Assembly (NCBI GenBank): GCA_945786935.1
Contig: CALZFY010000004.1
Coordinates: 1 to 64,000, forward strand
Source: HGM12587 sp945786935
GTDB lineage: Bacteria > Bacillota > Clostridia > Lachnospirales > Lachnospiraceae
Direction: 5' to 3'
Length of the DNA stretch: 64,000 nt
Shown: positions 51,664-59,893 of the stretch, piece after piece
How positions within the stretch are numbered: the first letter of the stretch is position 1
Layout: every line of letters starts with the position of its first letter
The notes under the pieces: generated by a model
What the model was told of the DNA's origin: nothing
Seen by the model: only the letters and a program-made list of their open reading frames with translations
Database searches by the model: none
Translations under genes and position numbers: made by a program

Positions 51664-51689
51664 AAAAAAAAGAGGTTTTTCACCTCTTA
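51664..51689 (-). terminator. Terminator behind the sigma-like fragment
   Basis: AGAGGT / ACCTCT with a 5-base loop and, on the minus strand, seven T. Confidence 0.7.
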
Positions 51690-51697
51690 CTTGTCAG

Positions 51698-52021
51698 TCA
51701 TTCTTGTCTAAAATTTCTTATATCCTTCATAATAACTGCAGTTCTGATTCTTTTCGGAAGTATTTTCAACAAATCGTTGAGTTTTTGATTATCAAGTTCT
51801 ATGAAAAATTCGTCAATCTGTGCTCTCATATGGTCGCTGGGGTAACAGTCCATTGTCCCTGCCTGGGCATCTATAGCATCCCAGGAAATCTCGTACAATG
51901 CGCTGCACCTGTTCTGGTACTTTTGAAATTCCCTCCAGCATCTACGTTTTACGCATAGCTTAATGTACGAATCAAACCTATGCTCAATACTTTCATTACT
52001 GCAGTTATATTTTTCAGACAC
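51698..52021 (-). pseudogene. Sigma-70-like protein of conjugative-element type, C-terminus lost
   Basis: 107 codons matching the N-terminal and middle parts of small sigma-70-like regulators found on integrative elements (FDSYIKLCVKRRCWREFQKY, DCYPSDHMRAQIDEFFIELD, LNDLLKILPKRIRTAVIM). The usual helix-turn-helix region 4 after this point is missing; the frame ends with unrelated residues at a stop. The start ATG has little ribosome site. Region 2-like function cannot stand alone, so it is probably dead. Confidence 0.55.
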
Positions 52022-52370
52022 TTTTTATTTGGACGGATTTTCCTATTATAAAAAAGCGTAAGAATTTGACAGTAATGTATTTTTGATATCAGAACCAGTA
52101 TCTAATGAATACCACTCTGATATAAATACGATTAACTCTTCAATTCCTTACAACTTTTGGAAAAAAATCCTGAAAAATTAGGGGAGAAAGTCCCAAACAG
52201 ACGATTCAAGAATTGACCATCTGTCTGGGACTTGTACTATATGGCAACAAGTATTCCTTGCCTTGATAAAATCTTATTTATATTGCTCAGTGCCCTTTCA
52301 TCCGCACAGACTTCTTTAAAAGCAACAGCATTTTCTCATTGAACTCTGCGATTACCTGGGTATTTACATC

Positions 52371-52685
52371 TTAATCATTTAGCATAGTTATTGTACCTTT
52401 CCTATGCATCCATTTTCCATTGGTAAAATCTGGAATGCTTACTGGCTGTCCTCCCATAGAAATGGATTGCTCAGCTAGCACAGAAATACTCATCCAACTT
52501 GCCATATCATATACATCAATAGGTACTTCTGTTTTATTTTGAACGCAAGAGATAAAGTCACAAAATACTAGATAGTCCATACCATCATGACCCTTCTTAA
52601 CGCCATCACGCAAATACTTTTTCCATAATGGATGCTCATAAACTTCTCTGTATTGTTCCACATTATTCCAATGCTTCTGAAACAA
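52371..52685 (-). pseudogene. C-terminal fragment of a Gfo/Idh/MocA oxidoreductase
   Basis: About 100 codons like the end of glycoside-type oxidoreductases of this family (HPLWKKYLRDGVKKGHDGMD, DFISCVQNKTEVPIDVYDMA, SISMGGQPVSIPDFTNGKW). The NAD-binding Rossmann domain is absent. The frame starts inside a transposase fragment, so the junction near 52.67 kb is a break point. The 349 bases to its left (52022-52370) contain no gene I can support. Confidence 0.6.
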
Positions 52686-52929
52686 CAGTGGTATCGATAA
52701 AGTTCAGAGGACGGGTATCCCTGTTCCATTCCTGAAGCGGAGTAATACCATTTTCAGGCACTGCTGCACCGAGGCTTTCATAGTATTCAGCGATTCCTTC
52801 ATGAGGCTTTTTGTGATAATACTCCTCAAGGAAAACTGTCCATAAACGGTTCAGTTCCTCCAGAGATTTTATATTTTTCAGTTTTGCTTCCCTGTTGAAG
52901 GTATCCACTACCTGGTGGAACTTTTCAAT
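52663..52929 (-). pseudogene. Internal fragment of a DDE transposase (Mu-C type)
   Basis: The frame KIEKFHQVVDTFNREAKLKN, then LEELNRLWTVFLEEYYHKKP and GITPLQEWNRDTRPLNFID is the middle of an integrase-core/Mu C-terminal transposase of about 440 residues. Both the catalytic N-terminal part and the C-terminus are missing. An in-frame TAA stands just before it, where the integrase fragment begins on the other strand. A T/A-rich inverted repeat (TTTTTTATC / GATAAAAAA, about 52926-52953) marks that junction. Confidence 0.65.
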
Positions 52930-53370
52930 TTTTTATCCGAATGTTCAGATAAAAAATCAAGCTACCGTACACTCTTATTATTTGATAATGCCGAAAAATG
53001 CTTTCAACACCTAAAAAATGAGCAAATTGATTATCAGAATTATTTTGGTGATACATACAAGAATACCGGTGGTTATGTTTTTACTCATGAAGATGGACGT
53101 TGTTACGACCCTGACTGGCTGTCTAAACAATTTAAAAAGGCGACTTCCGCTTTTGGACGACCGGAGATTACATTACACAATCTTAGGCATTCTTGTGCGA
53201 GCATTGCGATCAACAGGGGATGGAACATTAAAACATTGCAGTATTGGCTCGGGCATTCCGATATTCAGACAACCATGAATATCTATGCTCACTACAGCAA
53301 AAAAAATCTTAACAGCACAAATGACGATATGAATTTTGCATCTGAAAACTCTGCAAAATTGTTTGCTTAA
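52915..53370 (+). pseudogene. Tyrosine recombinase (integrase), C-terminal fragment
   Basis: Homology to phage/ICE integrases runs from about 52950 (KSSYRTLLLF) to the stop. The catalytic HxxR is in TLHNLRHSCASIAINRGWN, the His/Trp box in QYWLGHSD and the nucleophile Tyr in TMNIYAHYSKK. The N-terminal arm-binding and core domains and the first catalytic Arg are lost, so it cannot recombine. Its 3' end points at the tRNA-Pro gene 120 bases away, the normal position of an integrase at an attachment site. Confidence 0.75.
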
Positions 53371-53436
53371 GAAATTTTTTTCTGCATTTTTTTCTGCAAG
53401 CCATTTTAGAGCAAAAACTGATTTTTGCAGAAGGGC

Positions 53437-53475
53437 AAAAAAATACCGGAAACCCAATAAAATCAAGGTTTCCGG
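53437..53475 (-). terminator. Terminator of the tRNA-Pro gene
   Basis: CCGGAAACC / GGTTTCCGG with a 12-base loop, followed on the minus strand by TATTTTTTT, 15 bases past the tRNA 3' end. Confidence 0.88.
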
Positions 53476-53490
53476 CACCCCTGCCAAGAA

Positions 53491-53564
53491 TCGATGCGAC
53501 AGGATTCGAACCTGCGACCTCTGCGTCCCGAACGCAGCGCTCTACCAAACTGAGCCACGCATCG
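53491..53564 (-). tRNA. tRNA-Pro (anticodon CGG)
   Basis: Minus-strand cloverleaf: acceptor CGATGCG/CGCATCG, D arm GCTC...GAGC, anticodon stem CTGCG/CGCAG with loop TTCGGGA (anticodon CGG, reads CCG), T arm GCAGG TTCGAAT CCTGT, discriminator A. CCA is not encoded. Its 3' end faces the integrase fragment, so it is the probable attachment site of the accessory region. Confidence 0.95.
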
Positions 53565-53616
53565 CTACAAAGCGATTATTATCATACATCGCTTTGCTTT
53601 ATTTGTCAACTGTTTT

Positions 53617-54930
53617 CTAATAATTTACCCATGAATAATAGAAAATGTGGTTCTGGATGATCCAGTACGGAACTCCTGCAGCTTCTAAATTCTCTGCCAG
53701 CTGTGGTACCGGTGCATGGGTACGGAAGAACAAGCTCTCTCCTACATTACTGTCACTATTGACACATACCATCGCTGCCTTTTGGCAGGAACTCCAGGCG
53801 TTGGTATCTATGACTCCCGGAATGTTTCCCCAGTAAGCTGTCAGTACAATATCGAATCGACCGGAACCTGCAGGTTCGAACTGCTTGGATTGACGAAGTA
53901 CAGCCTCTAAAGAATTGGGGAATTTTGTACTTCGCACACGGTTCATGATGACATAGCCAACTGCCAGCTGTCCTTCATAGGGCTCTCCTCTGGATTCGCA
54001 GTAGATCATGGCTGTCAGCATATCAAGCTCTGCCTGAGAAAGATTTAAATCGCCATAAACGATTCCGGAATCTTCCGGTTTGATGGTACCGTTGGCCAAA
54101 GCTTCCTGTAATCTTCTGGCTGCTTCTTCCGCCTGACGTCTTCTTTCTGCTGCTTCCTCTTCCTGTGCCTTTTTATAAAGCTCCTTCAAAGCCTTGGATT
54201 TTGCCTCCAGTGCAGCTTCTGTATTACCGATCCCTTCCTCTGCAGCTGCGATCTGATTCAAATAATCATTGATGGTGGCACTGGTCTGCTTCTGAAGCTT
54301 GGAAACCTTCGCCTGTTGTTCTTTGGCTTCTTTTACAAGGCCTTCCAATTCTACCTTCGCAGCCTCCAGCTCCTGCTTTTGCAAATCGATCTGATTGGCA
54401 GCTTCTGTGTATTCTTCCAACTGATTACGATCATATTCCTGGATCTTTACGGTATTATCCACGCGGTTTAAGATTTCTACAATGCTAAAATCCTTCAAAA
54501 ATAACCCGAACAGGGAGTCTTCCGGGGTTTCGTACATATACTGGATTCGCATCTTCATATATTCGTACTGCTGCTCCTGGATGGCAATGGCTTCCTCAAG
54601 CTCCGCTGTTTTTGCAGTGATCTCTTCTTCTTTTTCCTGACACTTCTTTTCCAGTGCTGCCAGATCGGAGGATATAGATTTGTACTGGTCCTTCAGATTT
54701 TTCAATCTTTGCTCTGCAGTGGCTTTTTCGCCTTCCAGATTTCCCTTGTTCTCCTCCTGCTGTTCCAGTTCATTTTCCAGATTTTTTTTCTCTTCCTCAG
54801 CCTGATCAATGGCATTTTGGGTTTCCTCGCTGACCGCAAATACATTTAAAATGGAATCAGAAAAGAGCCCCATGATCATGGAGCCACAAATTGCCAGACA
54901 TAAAATTTTTCTCAACAATTTTCTTTTCAT
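53617..54930 (-). CDS. Secreted cell wall hydrolase with coiled coil and SleB-type domain
   Basis: A 437-residue exported protein. A signal peptide (about 1-32, ending near LNVFAVS) is followed by a long coiled coil (about 35-260) rich in Glu, Gln and Lys, like PcsB or EnvC-type regulators, and a C-terminal hydrolase_2 domain (about 310-437) with MIYCESRGEPYEGQLAVGYV, the SleB/CwlJ lytic transglycosylase site (Glu in CESRGE). The coiled coil probably controls the enzyme. The ATG at 54930 has a weak GGT site; an ATG at 54948 is also possible and overlaps trmL. Last gene of the minus-strand chain. Confidence 0.85.
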   Translation of the reverse strand: MKRKLLRKILCLAICGSMIMGLFSDSILNVFAVSEETQNAIDQAEEEKKNLENELEQQEENKGNLEGEKATAEQRLKNLKDQYKSISSDLAALEKKCQEKEEEITAKTAELEEAIAIQEQQYEYMKMRIQYMYETPEDSLFGLFLKDFSIVEILNRVDNTVKIQEYDRNQLEEYTEAANQIDLQKQELEAAKVELEGLVKEAKEQQAKVSKLQKQTSATINDYLNQIAAAEEGIGNTEAALEAKSKALKELYKKAQEEEAAERRRQAEEAARRLQEALANGTIKPEDSGIVYGDLNLSQAELDMLTAMIYCESRGEPYEGQLAVGYVIMNRVRSTKFPNSLEAVLRQSKQFEPAGSGRFDIVLTAYWGNIPGVIDTNAWSSCQKAAMVCVNSDSNVGESLFFRTHAPVPQLAENLEAAGVPYWIIQNHIFYYSWVNY

Positions 54931-54937
54931 AGTCTTT

Positions 54938-55432
54938 TTACCATTCATATTTTGTCAAATGACCTGCAAGATTCATATGGTCAAAATGATTCTGCCTGAG
55001 TGCCTCGTAAAGCACAATGGCCACGGAGTTGGATAAATTTAAAGAACGTATCTCGTCCAACATTGGAATTCTGACACAATTTTCCTTATTCTTTACCAGG
55101 ATCTCTTCCGGAATTCCGGCACTCTCCTTACCAAACATGATGTAACAATCCGGTTCGTAAGAAACTTCTGTATATACATTGGGTGCCTTTGTAGTAGCCA
55201 TGTAAATTTTTGCTCCCGGATTTTTTTCCAGAAATTCTTCAAAATTCATATACCGGGTCACGTCTAAGTGCTCCCAGTAATCCATCCCTGCACGTTTGAT
55301 CTCCTTTTCATTTAACCGAAAACCCAAAGGCTCGATCAAATGAAGTCTTGTGCCTGTAGCCACGCAGGTTCTTCCAATGTTTCCTGTATTTGCCGGAATC
55401 TCCGGCTCAAAAAGTACAATATTCAGTGCCAT
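54938..55432 (-). CDS. trmL: tRNA (cytidine(34)-2'-O)-methyltransferase
   Basis: A 164-residue SPOUT methyltransferase with the deep-knot motifs PEIPANTGNIGRTCVATGTR (start), IMFGKESAGIPEEIL and IRSLNLSNSVAIVLYEAL. It methylates the wobble ribose of tRNA-Leu isoacceptors. GGAGCAG lies before the start, which abuts the aminotransferase stop. The hydrolase gene follows immediately, so they share a transcript. Confidence 0.94.
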   Translation of the reverse strand: MALNIVLFEPEIPANTGNIGRTCVATGTRLHLIEPLGFRLNEKEIKRAGMDYWEHLDVTRYMNFEEFLEKNPGAKIYMATTKAPNVYTEVSYEPDCYIMFGKESAGIPEEILVKNKENCVRIPMLDEIRSLNLSNSVAIVLYEALRQNHFDHMNLAGHLTKYEW

Positions 55433-56608
55433 TTATTTTTTCTGCTCCTGACGTAATCGTTCCACAAAGTTTGCCATACGGCCCAATGCGATCTTCAAGT
55501 TTTCCAGAGAATATGCATAGGAAATACGAAGGAAGCCTTCTCCGCAGTCGCCAAAGGCAGTTCCCGGAACGACTGCTACCTTTTCTTCCTCTAAAAATCT
55601 GGTGGCAAACTCTTCACTTGTCATACCAAATTCCTTAATGCATGGAAATACATAGAATGCACCAAAGGGCTCAAAGCATTCCAGTCCCATTTCCTTAAAG
55701 GCATGCATGAGATATCTTCTTCTCTGATTATAAGCTTCTCTCATCTTTGCCACATCTTCATCGCCGTTTCTCATAGCTTCCACAGCCGCATACTGGCTGG
55801 TGGTAGGCGCACACATGATGGCAAACTGATGGATCTTTAACATCTGCGAAATGATTTCTTTTGGTCCGCAGGCATAGCCAAGACGCCACCCTGTCATGGC
55901 ATAAGCCTTGGAAAAGCCATTGATGAGAATGGTGCGTTCCTTCATGCCCGGAAGACTGGTGATAGATACATGGTCTCCCTTATAGGAAAGCTCCGAATAG
56001 ATCTCATCGGAAAGCACAAAAATGTCTTTCTCAACGATCACTTCCGCGATGGCTTCCAGGTCTTCTTTTTCCATGATTGCCCCTGTAGGGTTATTCGGGA
56101 ATGGCAGTACCAGAAGCTTTGTCTTATCTGTAATGGCTTCAAGAAGCTCCTGTTTTGTAAGACGGAACTCATTTTCTGCCTTTAATTCGATGATCACCGG
56201 TTTTCCACCTGCCAGCAGACAGCATGGCTCGTAGGAAACATAGCTTGGCTGAGGGATCAAAACCTCGTCCCCCGGATCTAACATGGCACGCATAGCAATG
56301 TCGATTCCTTCACTGCCGCCTACCGTAACAATGATCTCATCCTTTGGATTGTAATGTACACCGATACGTCTGTCTAAGTACTTGCTGATCTCTTCTTTTA
56401 ATTCTGAAAGACCTGCATTGGATGTATAGAAGGTACGCCCCTTTTCCAGAGAATAAATACCTTCATCTCTGACATGCCAGGGAGTATCAAAGTCCGGTTC
56501 ACCAACTCCAAGGGAGATGGCATCTTTCATCTCACTGACGATATCAAAAAATTTTCGGATGCCTGACGGCTTGATATTTACGATGGTCTGTGATAATGGG
56601 TTTCTCAT
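55433..56608 (-). CDS. Class I/II pyridoxal-phosphate aminotransferase
   Basis: A 391-residue fold-type I enzyme. The PLP-binding Lys234 is in INGFSKAYAMTGWRLGYA, the Asn/Asp pair in PNNPTGAIM and LSDEIYSELSY, and Arg near the end in FLRISYAYS. Sequence resembles PatA/AspC-type aminotransferases acting on amino acids. Its ATG overlaps the stop of the Lrp-type regulator gene, which points to control by an amino acid. Substrate not determinable here. Confidence 0.9.
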   Translation of the reverse strand: MRNPLSQTIVNIKPSGIRKFFDIVSEMKDAISLGVGEPDFDTPWHVRDEGIYSLEKGRTFYTSNAGLSELKEEISKYLDRRIGVHYNPKDEIIVTVGGSEGIDIAMRAMLDPGDEVLIPQPSYVSYEPCCLLAGGKPVIIELKAENEFRLTKQELLEAITDKTKLLVLPFPNNPTGAIMEKEDLEAIAEVIVEKDIFVLSDEIYSELSYKGDHVSITSLPGMKERTILINGFSKAYAMTGWRLGYACGPKEIISQMLKIHQFAIMCAPTTSQYAAVEAMRNGDEDVAKMREAYNQRRRYLMHAFKEMGLECFEPFGAFYVFPCIKEFGMTSEEFATRFLEEEKVAVVPGTAFGDCGEGFLRISYAYSLENLKIALGRMANFVERLRQEQKK

Positions 56609-57087
56609 AATGTCACCAGCTGTCTTTCGTCTCTGGTGCTGCGAACCATAACAGAACCATGATCTTTATATTTTTTCAAAATAAAATGGGTTGCTGTGCT
56701 TAAGACACATTCCTGGGGAGAAAGCTTATCGGATACAAACTGTGCCACGCTTCTCATGCTCTTTCCTTCGATCATAACCATAAAGTCGTAGCCACCGGAT
56801 ACCAGATATACGCAGTCTACTTCCGGATAATTGTAAAGTCTTTCCGCAATCTTATCAAAGCCCTGACCTCTCTGAGGAGTTACCTTCACTTCAATGAGTG
56901 CAGTCACCTTTTCTTCCTGAGTTTTTTCCCAGTCGATCAGTGTGTGATATCCACAGATGATCTGTTCCTTTTCCATATCTGCGATCTCATTTGCTACGGT
57001 TACTTCATCTGTTCCAAGGATAATTGCCAGGTCCTTTAAATTTACACGGCTGTTTTTTTCAATATAAGTTAAAATCTTTTCTCTCAT
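56605..57087 (-). CDS. Lrp/AsnC-family transcriptional regulator
   Basis: A 160-residue regulator: winged helix (1-55, NSRVNLKDLAIILGTDEVTV) and an effector-binding RAM domain (about 65-140, VTALIEVKVTPQRGQGFD, VYLVSGGYDFMVMIEGKSM). Family members sense amino acids and control their metabolism. It overlaps the aminotransferase gene by four bases and probably controls this operon. The C-terminal 20 residues are longer than in E. coli Lrp. Confidence 0.92.
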   Translation of the reverse strand: MREKILTYIEKNSRVNLKDLAIILGTDEVTVANEIADMEKEQIICGYHTLIDWEKTQEEKVTALIEVKVTPQRGQGFDKIAERLYNYPEVDCVYLVSGGYDFMVMIEGKSMRSVAQFVSDKLSPQECVLSTATHFILKKYKDHGSVMVRSTRDERQLVTL

Positions 57088-57114
57088 GATCTATCTACCT
57101 CAATCCACTTTCCT

Positions 57115-58095
57115 TTATACTTTCAGCAATTCATCTGCTTTTGGACGTTCCAGATAGGAAACCTCTCCTTCGTTGATCACAGCTTTTGCATGCTCCGCAG
57201 TGGTTCTTCCAATGACTGTGGCAGGAATCCCTTCCTTTTCCAAAAGCCTTACAAGCTCCTGTCCATGGTCACATACCATCAGCATACTTCCTCCGGATTT
57301 TAAATAATAAGGATTTAATCCCAGATATTCGCAGACCTCCACTGTTTCCTGTTTGATCGGAATCGCCCTTAAATCGATTTCCAGTCCGACGCCAGCTGCC
57401 TCTGACAGTTCATAAAGTGCACCATAGATGCCCCCGGATGAAATGTCATGCATTGCACTCACGCCAGACTTACCGGCCAGTGCAGCCTCGCTCATCACAC
57501 AGCATTCAGGCAACAGTTGTTTCAGCTTCTCAATCATGAATTTTGGAAAACGCTCCAAAAGTTCCTTCTCTCTTTTTTCTGCAATGGCTACTGAGCCTTC
57601 CATGCCGATCCATTTCGTCATGACAATATCCTGATTTGGTTTTGCATTTTGTACCTTCAGAAAACAATCTTTCCTGCATTTTCCAACGGATACTACCGAA
57701 AATACCGGTTCTGCCACAGCTGTGGTAACCTCTGTATGGCCTCCCAGAATCTGGATGCTTTGTCTTTCACAAACCTCTTCCATCTGCTCTGCCAGTTCCT
57801 TTAAACGGCTCTCTTTGAAATTTTCCGGCAAAAGCATGGTAACCATAACTCCTATCGGTTCCGCGCCGGAGGCCGCCAGATTGTTAAGCGCTGAATAGAT
57901 CGCCAATGCTCCCTGGATCTTGCCTGTTCCGATGACGGGATTGGAAGAAAGTACGAAGATCTCATCTTCGCCAGCCTTTAATGCTGCACAGTCCTCACCT
58001 ATGGCAGGACCGAATAAGACTTCACCTCGTTTACTTTTCAGTTGTTTAAGATAAGACCGCTTTAAGGCGGACTCTGAAATCTTTCCTACTTTCAT
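57115..58095 (-). CDS. AIR synthase-related (PurM/HypE/ThiL-fold) protein
   Basis: A 326-residue protein with the PurM fold: N-terminal FGPAIGEDCAALKAGEDEIF, the ATP-site ALNNLAASGAEPIGVMVTM, a GGHTEVT motif, and a C-terminal AIRS_C part (HDISSGGIYGALYELSEAAG). It should bind ATP and a phosphorylated or carbamoyl-type substrate, but it is not PurM itself; the Gly-rich loop is closest to HypE and ThiL. It lies between a wall protein gene and Lrp, so its pathway is unclear. AAGGAG precedes the start. Confidence 0.82.
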   Translation of the reverse strand: MKVGKISESALKRSYLKQLKSKRGEVLFGPAIGEDCAALKAGEDEIFVLSSNPVIGTGKIQGALAIYSALNNLAASGAEPIGVMVTMLLPENFKESRLKELAEQMEEVCERQSIQILGGHTEVTTAVAEPVFSVVSVGKCRKDCFLKVQNAKPNQDIVMTKWIGMEGSVAIAEKREKELLERFPKFMIEKLKQLLPECCVMSEAALAGKSGVSAMHDISSGGIYGALYELSEAAGVGLEIDLRAIPIKQETVEVCEYLGLNPYYLKSGGSMLMVCDHGQELVRLLEKEGIPATVIGRTTAEHAKAVINEGEVSYLERPKADELLKV

Positions 58096-58103
58096 ATAAC
58101 TCC

Positions 58104-59525
58104 TTATCTGCCGATCACAGCATTTGCACCTGCCTCATCCCCTGCTGCAATACATTGCTGCAGTCTCGCAGACATATTCGGATCTCCGTTGATTCCGTAA
58201 TATACGGTACGGTTGGATACCATGTAATTACTCTTGTTAACTTTCTCACTACTCTGGAGTACACCGTCTACATATACCTCTTTATAAAGCTCTGCCTTAC
58301 ATCCGTTATGTCCGCTCTCCACATGATAATAGCCGATTCCCTGACCTGGGTCTGCTACCAGCTGTGTCACTGCCGGTGTGTTTTCCAGTACTTTGTTCAC
58401 ATATTTGATCTTTCTTCCGCTTGGTCTGGTCTCCTGTCCATAAATGGTAAAGGTGACCTGTTTACTGTCGGAAGCATAACCCTCGATATAAATAGGGGCA
58501 TCTGTAGAATTTTTAAATTTAAAATCTTTATAGGTGCCTGCTATGGCTGCATCCGCTGATGGCTGTACATAGCTTACCATCATGGAATGCGGGGAACGCT
58601 CCACCACTTCAAGCTCTGCCTGAAGAACCGCATTATAAAGAGTCGAAGACACCTGACAGATCCCGCCTCCAAGGCTGTCTACGACCTTACCATTTAAGTA
58701 AGAACCTGCCATGGCATATCCATTTTTCACCGTAAAAGGACTTACATATTCATAAGTGGAAAATGTTTCTCCCGGATACAGCACAGTACCATTGATATGA
58801 TTTGCTCCGGTCTTAATGTTCTGACAGCGGTCTGCACTGGAAGTTTTATAAGATGTCTGGAAGGTTCCAAGTACATCTTTGATCTTACCAAGCTCTTCTG
58901 CACTTCCCTTGGGCTCTGTTATCTTTGTAGGAATCTCTACGGTCACATTCTCCCCTTTGTATTCCTCTTCAAGAAATGCAAGAAGCTTATCGGCAGCCTG
59001 CTGTTCATCTACTTCCACACCCTGCTCACCTTCAATGATCTCGAAACCTGAACCGGTTTTCTTTAATCCCAGGTTTTTTGCACCTTTATTATATTGTGTG
59101 CATTTCTCAGATACAATGGTCTCAATTTTTTCCGCATCACCTTTGTAGGAAAGCTCATAAACCTTATTATGAAACTGCAGATCTTTGATAGCCTTGTACC
59201 GTACCACCACATTTCCTGATTTACCAAGAGAAAGGGCGCTGTCAATGATTTCCGGATTATTCCATGTAACTCCAAGCTCCTCTCTTGTAACCTCAAAGGT
59301 TTCTCCCTCTACAGATAAGGTAAGCTTCTCCTCAGCCTTTTCTGCAAGGTACTCATTTACCGCTTCCGTTGCTTCCTCTTTATTCATGCCGGAAACATTC
59401 ACTTCATCTACATATACTCCCTGAGCAATCTTCTCGTCGGTATCTTTCGCGTAGGAATCCGATCCACACAGGAAGAAGCCTGCCGTCAGGGTCACTAAAA
59501 ATGCAGCCAAAATACTTTTTCTCAT
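58104..59525 (-). CDS. VanW family wall protein with G5-type domain
   Basis: A 473-residue exported protein. A signal peptide (1-23) is followed by a peptidoglycan-binding-4 type domain (about 45-205), the VanW domain (about 215-345; TGANHINGTVLYPGETFSTY, GGGICQVSSTLYNAVLQAEL, VERSPHSMMVSYVQPSADAA) and a G5 domain (about 360-435). Such proteins sit in the wall; vanW itself belongs to a vancomycin-resistance cluster but is not needed for resistance. No other van gene is here. GGAGATT lies before the ATG at 59525. First gene of a six-gene chain to the SleB-type hydrolase. Confidence 0.9.
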   Translation of the reverse strand: MRKSILAAFLVTLTAGFFLCGSDSYAKDTDEKIAQGVYVDEVNVSGMNKEEATEAVNEYLAEKAEEKLTLSVEGETFEVTREELGVTWNNPEIIDSALSLGKSGNVVVRYKAIKDLQFHNKVYELSYKGDAEKIETIVSEKCTQYNKGAKNLGLKKTGSGFEIIEGEQGVEVDEQQAADKLLAFLEEEYKGENVTVEIPTKITEPKGSAEELGKIKDVLGTFQTSYKTSSADRCQNIKTGANHINGTVLYPGETFSTYEYVSPFTVKNGYAMAGSYLNGKVVDSLGGGICQVSSTLYNAVLQAELEVVERSPHSMMVSYVQPSADAAIAGTYKDFKFKNSTDAPIYIEGYASDSKQVTFTIYGQETRPSGRKIKYVNKVLENTPAVTQLVADPGQGIGYYHVESGHNGCKAELYKEVYVDGVLQSSEKVNKSNYMVSNRTVYYGINGDPNMSARLQQCIAAGDEAGANAVIGR

Positions 59526-59576
59526 CAATAATCTCCTATGAAATATCCGCTCTCTCAAACTATGGAATGATAGTAG

Positions 59577-59618
59577 CTGTTTTGTACCTTCCAGACCATG
59601 GTTTCTAAACAGTTATCA
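59577..59618. repeat. Short dispersed repeat, family B copy 2
   Basis: CTGTTTTGTACCTTCCAGAC, then eight bases, then CTAAACAGTTATCA. Closely related to copies at 22485 and 59853. Confidence 0.6.
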
Positions 59619-59678
59619 ATTATACCATAGATCCCGAAATTGCACAACAAATCACGACTGTCCGATATCATCCCAATC

Positions 59679-59780
59679 CTACCATGCGTAGGAAAGCATT
59701 GGCAAAATCATACAGATCACCAGAATACCTGCGATCACTCCTGCAACAATTCTTTTTGTTTTTGGATCATTAAAATTCAT
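59679..59780 (-). CDS. 33-residue single-pass membrane protein
   Basis: A 33-residue frame: MNFNDPKTKRIVAGVIAGIL, then VICMILPMLSYAW. The charged start and a single hydrophobic helix (about 11-31) suggest a small membrane-inserted protein. GGAGG stands 8 bases before the ATG. It lies alone between the VanW gene and the radical SAM gene and is flanked by family B repeats. Function unknown. Confidence 0.65.
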   Translation of the reverse strand: MNFNDPKTKRIVAGVIAGILVICMILPMLSYAW

Positions 59781-59852
59781 CTTATTTTCCTCCTCTAATC
59801 ATCGGTCATACTCCTATATGACCTTATAAACAAAAGTACCCATGATTGACAT

Positions 59853-59893
59853 CTGTTCAATACCTTCCAATAGTATCTTCTGAACAGCTATCA
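59853..59893. repeat. Short dispersed repeat, family B copy 3
   Basis: CTGTTCAATACCTTCCAATA, then about eight bases, then CTGAACAGCTATCA. CTGTTCA / TGAACAG form an inverted pair. Confidence 0.6.

Noticed and set aside
51484..51711. A 75-codon plus-strand open frame
   Set aside because: No ribosome site, runs across the terminator of the sigma-like fragment, and composition is not protein-like.
58104..59525. Vancomycin-resistance cluster on account of VanW
   Set aside because: No vanH, ligase or vanX gene is nearby; VanW-domain proteins are common wall proteins in Clostridia.
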